Assembly: GCF_900044055.2 (NCBI RefSeq)
Contig: NZ_FCOX02000031.1
Location: forward strand, 42,539 to 106,538
Length of the DNA stretch: 64,000 bases
Direction: 5' to 3'
Source of the DNA: Caballeronia calidae
GTDB taxonomy: Bacteria; Pseudomonadota; Gammaproteobacteria; Burkholderiales; Burkholderiaceae
Notes under the pieces: model-generated
What the model saw: the letters and a program-made list of their open reading frames with translations, nothing else
What the model was told of the DNA's origin: nothing
Database searches by the model: none
Translations under genes and position numbers: made by a program
In this document: positions 60,689 through 64,000 of the stretch, in pieces
Layout: every line of letters begins with the position of its first letter
How positions within the stretch are numbered: position 1 is the stretch's first letter

Positions 60689-62437
60689 TCAACCGCCGAG
60701 CAGACCAAACACGGCGACGCCCGTCTTCGTGCCCACGAAGACCTTGCCGTTCGCGATCGTCGGCGAGATGAACTTGTTGCCCGGCCCGAACTGATCGCGC
60801 GAGCCCGCTGAATTGCTGCTGTAGAGCTCGTTCGCGAGATTGCTCGCGTCATAGGCGTGCAGCACGGCCGGCGTCACGTTCTCCACGCCCCATACGATGC
60901 CGTTCGCATTGCCGTTCGCGGAGATCACGGGCGCGAGACCCGGGAAGCTCCAGTTGCCCGCCGGACTCTGACTCTGGCTCGACGCCGTGGTCGCCACCAC
61001 CGCGTTCTGAACCGGCAACGCCTTGAGATGATCGCCCGCCGGGCCGACATAGATCGTGTTGTTGAAGTACGCGGGCGCGGTGAACATCGGGCCGGAGATC
61101 GTCGAGAACAGCTCCTGATAGATGTGATCGGCGTTCGAATCGAATTTGCCCATGTTGTCCCGATCGACGATATAGAGCGCGCGCGTCTTGCCGCCGCCGA
61201 TCGCGAGATGCTTCACGTTGCCGTTGATATCGGTGACGTCGGGCAGCACGAGCACGCCGCCCGAGCCGAGATCGAGATCCTGATTCGACTCCATCACCGT
61301 GTTCGACGGCTGGAAGTAATCCGCCACATGCAGCGTGGGTGACGGCGTGACCTTCAGGAAGCCGTTGCCGAAGTTGTTGTGGATCGGCATGTCCTGCGCG
61401 TTGATGGTCGGATCGAAGGTGCCGTTGCCGTCGAGGAAATAGATCGACGTGCCATCGGACGCGAGGCCCGCGCCGCTCATCCAGATGCCGCCCATCTCGC
61501 CGTTCGGCGTGATGTTCAGAATGCTCGTCTGCTTCAGCGTGTCCGCGCTGTAGCCGATCACCCAGCCGGTGTACGGCAGTATGTCGCAGTGCGAGCTCCA
61601 TGACGTATAGACGACGCCGTTCAGCAGCAGCAGCGACGCGCGCTCGATGTACTGGCCCGGCGTGAACGGCACGACGCCGTTGACGCTGCCCGAACCGGTG
61701 CCGGGATACGAGCCGGTGATTTCGGTCGGTCCGCCGAAGAGCTCCGCGCCTGTCGCGATATCGATCGCGTGAATGCGCTGGTGATACGCGCCGCCGCTGT
61801 CGCGCGACATGCCGACGACATACATCGCGCCGTTCGGCCCGCGCGAGCGATCGATGACGGGCGTCGACGTGATGCCGATGGTCGGCGTGGTCTGATTGCA
61901 GCCATGGTCGTCGCTCGGCACCTCGCCCGCGAGCAGCGTGGAGACGCGCCAGAGCACGGTGCCCGTGTCGGCGTCGAAGGCATAGACGCTCGCGTTCTCG
62001 GTCACGACATAGAGCACGTTATGCGTGCCGCCCGCGACCGGCACGTTGGCGAGAAAGAGCGGCTGTGCATCGACGGCGCCGTCGACGGAATAGAAGCCGA
62101 GCTTGCCGAACGTCGACGGATTGACGTTGGCGCGCGTGAGCCTGGTCTCCGCGAGTTGCTGCGCGGTGCGGCGAATGTCGTTGTGATACGTGGTGACGTC
62201 CATCGGATTCGATGCGGACGGCGTGTTCGTCGTCGGGGCGCTCGCTCCCGACGGTGCACTCGCCCCGCTCCCCGCCGATGCTCCCGATGGGCTCGATGCG
62301 GACGGAGGTGCCGAGGCTGCCGGTGTGGCGCCTCCGGTCGTTGCGGACGTATCGGAATTCGAGCTTCCTCCGCTGCATCCGCCGATGATTGCCACGAAAG
62401 CCACTGCGATCACGCCTACCGATAAGTGCCCTTTCAT
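60689..62437 (-). CDS. PQQ-type beta-propeller lipoprotein
   Basis: A 582-residue predicted lipoprotein. The N-terminal signal ends in the lipobox IIGGC with Cys 21, followed by a low-complexity Ser/Ala/Pro/Gly linker (about residues 25-78) that would act as a flexible stalk. The rest has repeated PQQ-propeller blades (VYAFDADTGTVLWRV, IHAIDIATGAELFGG, TPTIGITSTPVIDRSRG, PTIANGKVFVGTKTGVAVFG). There is no clear quinoprotein dehydrogenase active-site motif, so it may be a structural or binding propeller rather than an enzyme. ATG 62437 lacks a strong ribosome site in view. It stands alone. Confidence 0.82.
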   Translation of the reverse strand: MKGHLSVGVIAVAFVAIIGGCSGGSSNSDTSATTGGATPAASAPPSASSPSGASAGSGASAPSGASAPTTNTPSASNPMDVTTYHNDIRRTAQQLAETRLTRANVNPSTFGKLGFYSVDGAVDAQPLFLANVPVAGGTHNVLYVVTENASVYAFDADTGTVLWRVSTLLAGEVPSDDHGCNQTTPTIGITSTPVIDRSRGPNGAMYVVGMSRDSGGAYHQRIHAIDIATGAELFGGPTEITGSYPGTGSGSVNGVVPFTPGQYIERASLLLLNGVVYTSWSSHCDILPYTGWVIGYSADTLKQTSILNITPNGEMGGIWMSGAGLASDGTSIYFLDGNGTFDPTINAQDMPIHNNFGNGFLKVTPSPTLHVADYFQPSNTVMESNQDLDLGSGGVLVLPDVTDINGNVKHLAIGGGKTRALYIVDRDNMGKFDSNADHIYQELFSTISGPMFTAPAYFNNTIYVGPAGDHLKALPVQNAVVATTASSQSQSPAGNWSFPGLAPVISANGNANGIVWGVENVTPAVLHAYDASNLANELYSSNSAGSRDQFGPGNKFISPTIANGKVFVGTKTGVAVFGLLGG

Positions 62438-62576
62438 CTGCGGAGTCTCCGTTTGGAGTAGCTGAGCCCGGTGCTTTGCGATTATTGTCCGCGACGTTTT
62501 GATCCGAAAAAAAAGCGTCGGGCAATGGCTAGGGTTTGGCGGAATGATCGGAGGGGTTCGTGCATGCGTATGAAGT

Positions 62577-62813
62577 TTGATTGCACATGACGAGTCGCTA
62601 TTACCTCCTGGTTATTCGGCCTGTGTCGCAAATTACCTCGACGCTATCGAAACCTGTTACGAGCAATACACGAAAACGCGGACGATCGGTCAATGCACAT
62701 CGACACCTGAGCAGGACGGGCACCCGTTGCGAGCGGCACAGTACGTGACAGGACGGGACCGTATCGACTTCGAGGTCTTGCCCGATTTCCGAAGTGACGA
62801 GGTGAGACGATGA
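62577..62813 (+). CDS. Hypothetical 78-aa protein
   Basis: An ORF from TTG 62577 with no convincing ribosome site. It contains three Cys residues in its first half (SACVANY, ETCYEQY, GQCTS) and an acidic C terminus. No family is recognised. Its TGA overlaps the ATG of the next small ORF as ATGA, which supports translation of both. The exact start is uncertain. Confidence 0.35.
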   Translation: MIAHDESLLPPGYSACVANYLDAIETCYEQYTKTRTIGQCTSTPEQDGHPLRAAQYVTGRDRIDFEVLPDFRSDEVRR

Positions 62814-62980
62814 AACGCTTGACCAGTGAGGTGCTCTACCATCCGCTCGTCGCGCAATCGACGTTCTATCTGACCGACGTTCTCAGCAGGACCGACCTCG
62901 GTCTGTCAGGCGCCCTGTTCGTCCTCGCCGCGCGATGGATTGCCCGCTTCCTCCGCGAAAGACGCAGCGACCCTGCGTGA
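62810..62980 (+). CDS. Hypothetical 56-aa protein with one hydrophobic helix
   Basis: ATG 62810 overlaps the preceding stop (ATGA) and has GAGG upstream. The product starts MKRLTSEVLYHPLVAQ, has an amphipathic to hydrophobic stretch (LGLSGALFVLAARWIARFL), and ends with a basic tail RERRSDPA. This suits a small membrane-associated protein. No homologue is recognised. Confidence 0.4.
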   Translation: MKRLTSEVLYHPLVAQSTFYLTDVLSRTDLGLSGALFVLAARWIARFLRERRSDPA

Positions 62981-63001
62981 TCGGCACATTGCTCTTCATC
63001 A

Positions 63002-63042
63002 GATTTAAGCGCATACAGAAAAAAAGTAAAAAAGCTTAAATC
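63002..63042. repeat. AT-rich inverted repeat
   Basis: GATTTAAGC (63002-63010) and GCTTAAATC (63034-63042) are exact reverse complements around a 23-nt A-rich spacer. The stretch is far more AT-rich than its surroundings and lies upstream of the 83-aa gene at 63167. It could be an operator or part of a promoter region. Confidence 0.45.
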
Positions 63043-63166
63043 GGTTGAGGAGACAAAATCTGAACGGTTAGGCTTACTCTTACGAAACGCAGACAAAACG
63101 GCGCTGGTCGGCATTTCCTTCCGGTGCCACTTTTGCCTGACCAAACACATAGAACCTGAGAGAGTA

Positions 63167-63418
63167 ATGACCCAACCCAACGACGTAGTCTATAAAGGAC
63201 ACGTTCTGAGCGCGACCGCCATACTTGAACAGGACAAGTATGCGGCGATGCTCGTCGTTCGAGATCCGAGCGGCACGCGCCGCGCAAGCGGCATGCTCGG
63301 CGAATTCGCGAGTGCGATCGGCGCCGTGCGCTATGCGTTCGCTTATGGCATGGCCGAAATCGATCATCGGCAGCCCGCGCAGAACCCGCGCCAGCCCCAA
63401 GACTCCGGCGTTCGCTAG
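63167..63418 (+). CDS. Hypothetical 83-aa protein
   Basis: ATG 63167 follows GAGAGAG at suitable spacing. The product (MTQPNDVVYKGHVLSATAIL ... YAFAYGMAEIDHR) looks like a compact alpha/beta protein with a disordered Gln/Pro-rich tail. I recall similar small proteins in Burkholderiaceae genomes but no function. It lies 146 bp before the transposase remnant. Confidence 0.55.
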   Translation: MTQPNDVVYKGHVLSATAILEQDKYAAMLVVRDPSGTRRASGMLGEFASAIGAVRYAFAYGMAEIDHRQPAQNPRQPQDSGVR

Positions 63419-63564
63419 GAATCCGCGCGGCAGACAGAATTTGAGCTGCCGGTACTGACGCCACATCGTGCGGGCGTCAACGCCGATTGCGGTTTGGCCC
63501 GCCATTGCGCGCAAAAGTGGCTTTCCCGGCGGCGAAATCAGGGCAATGTTGTCCCCTTCGGGAC

Positions 63565-64000
63565 TTACGCAGGCGTCATTTTCGACATTCTGCGTAGGTT
63601 CAGCGCCGCGCAGACGAGTTTCCATTCGGCCTGTGCCTTGGCCAGTCCACGCATGCTGAATTGTCGAAATCCGAGAACGCTCTTTACCCAGGCATTCGGC
63701 GGTTCGGACAGCCATTTGCGCTTTCGATAGGCCGCCTGAGTTTGCGCACAAGTAAACTTGTCGGCCATCGCGGCGCATAGCGGGCGCTTCCGGGCATCGA
63801 CCTTCACCTCTTTCTTGCCCTCGCGTCCGGGCGCCACGATCAACTCGGCGGGGTGCTCGCGCAATTGTTCGAACGTCGCCTCCGAGCGGTAGCCCGCATC
63901 GGCAAGGACTTGCTTGGGGGCGGCCCCGGCGTCGCGCGCTACCGCCGCCAGAACGATCGGCAATTGGCCGCTGTCGGCAGCACAGTTACCCAGTTCGGCC
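63565..64000 (-). CDS. IS1182-like transposase, 3' part, continues beyond the window
   Basis: The frame is open to the window edge and encodes the C-terminal third of a DDE transposase: AELGNCAADSGQLPIVLAAV, then VLADAGYRSEATFEQL, a Cys-containing middle, and the ending KSVLGFRQFSMRGLAKAQAEWKLVCAALNLRRM. The GYRS and FRQFSMRG...WKLVCAALN motifs are those of the IS1182/IS5-related group. The start lies outside the window, so integrity cannot be judged. The IS end should lie within about 63465-63560, but I could not define a terminal inverted repeat. Confidence 0.8.
   Translation of the reverse strand, partial: AELGNCAADSGQLPIVLAAVARDAGAAPKQVLADAGYRSEATFEQLREHPAELIVAPGREGKKEVKVDARKRPLCAAMADKFTCAQTQAAYRKRKWLSEPPNAWVKSVLGFRQFSMRGLAKAQAEWKLVCAALNLRRMSKMTPA

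Noticed and set aside
63002..63042. AT-rich inverted repeat as an intrinsic terminator
   Set aside because: The stem is AT-rich and no T run follows the second arm; operator or promoter use is more likely.
1..64000. CRISPR arrays, tRNA or rRNA genes, integrase-tRNA junctions
   Set aside because: No regularly spaced direct repeats, cloverleaf-like sequences or rRNA signatures were seen on reading through the window.

Overview
The window reads as chromosomal DNA of a high-GC betaproteobacterium of the Burkholderia / Paraburkholderia / Caballeronia group. This rests on the GC-rich third codon positions, an ornibactin/malleobactin-type siderophore locus with its own ECF sigma factor, and intergenic repeats of a kind I associate with Burkholderia; the genus is an inference. 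Genes are dense, and most belong to short operons with divergent or convergent boundaries, many of the convergent ones marked by strong GC hairpins.

The first 21 kb is mostly metabolic. In order it holds: a HiPIP electron carrier; a DUF4019 protein; an EEP-family hydrolase; a LysR gene with an M20 amidohydrolase and a DUF2817 peptidase, divergent from an MHS-type transporter; a 35-aa membrane peptide behind a PmrA/QseB-like promoter; a three-subunit PaoABC-type molybdenum aldehyde oxidoreductase; a UPF0149/SEC-C protein; a decayed MntA-HepT toxin-antitoxin pair; malate synthase G; a urea transporter / class II aldolase / 4-OT tautomerase operon; and an iron-type alcohol dehydrogenase divergent from a LysR gene.

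From about 19.9 to 49.3 kb lies a complete-looking hydroxamate/hydroxycarboxylate siderophore island. OrbS (ECF sigma, with a Fur-box-like promoter) is followed by an MbtH protein, a TauD/SyrP-type hydroxylase, a FecE ATPase, a fused double FecCD permease, an FhuF reductase and a periplasmic binding protein gene that looks broken. An exporter (orbE) is divergent from two NRPS genes (orbI, orbJ), which are followed by ornithine N5-oxygenase (pvdA), a TonB receptor (orbA), a formyltransferase (pvdF) and a GNAT acyltransferase. NRPS module order is A-T-C-A-T-E-C-A-T plus C-A-T-C-T. Specificity residues read by eye give Asp for A2 and Ser for A3, with hydroxyornithine inferred for A1 and A4. The predicted product is acyl-OH-Orn, D-(beta-OH)Asp, Ser, formyl-OH-Orn, probably capped with an amine, which is the ornibactin/malleobactin scaffold. 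Three TAAA-N17-CGTC sites (upstream of orbH, orbI and orbE) look like OrbS-dependent promoters.

The right third holds a diguanylate cyclase; an M23 endopeptidase behind a second PmrA/QseB-like box; an AttE-AttFG-AttH-like ABC/lipocalin operon; a GntR-SDR-BKACE-MFS catabolic cluster; a PQQ-propeller lipoprotein; several small unknown genes; and the 3' part of an IS1182-like transposase that runs off the end.

Most unusual points: the internal deletion plus frameshift in orbB; a 33-aa ORF coupled by ATGA overlaps between orbC and orbD; a 187-bp-arm inverted repeat separating the acyltransferase from the rest of the siderophore operon; two matching PmrA/QseB-type promoters, one ahead of a PmrR-sized membrane peptide; the stop-codon-disrupted MntA antitoxin; and an orbH promoter whose -35 element overlaps the orbS stop codon.
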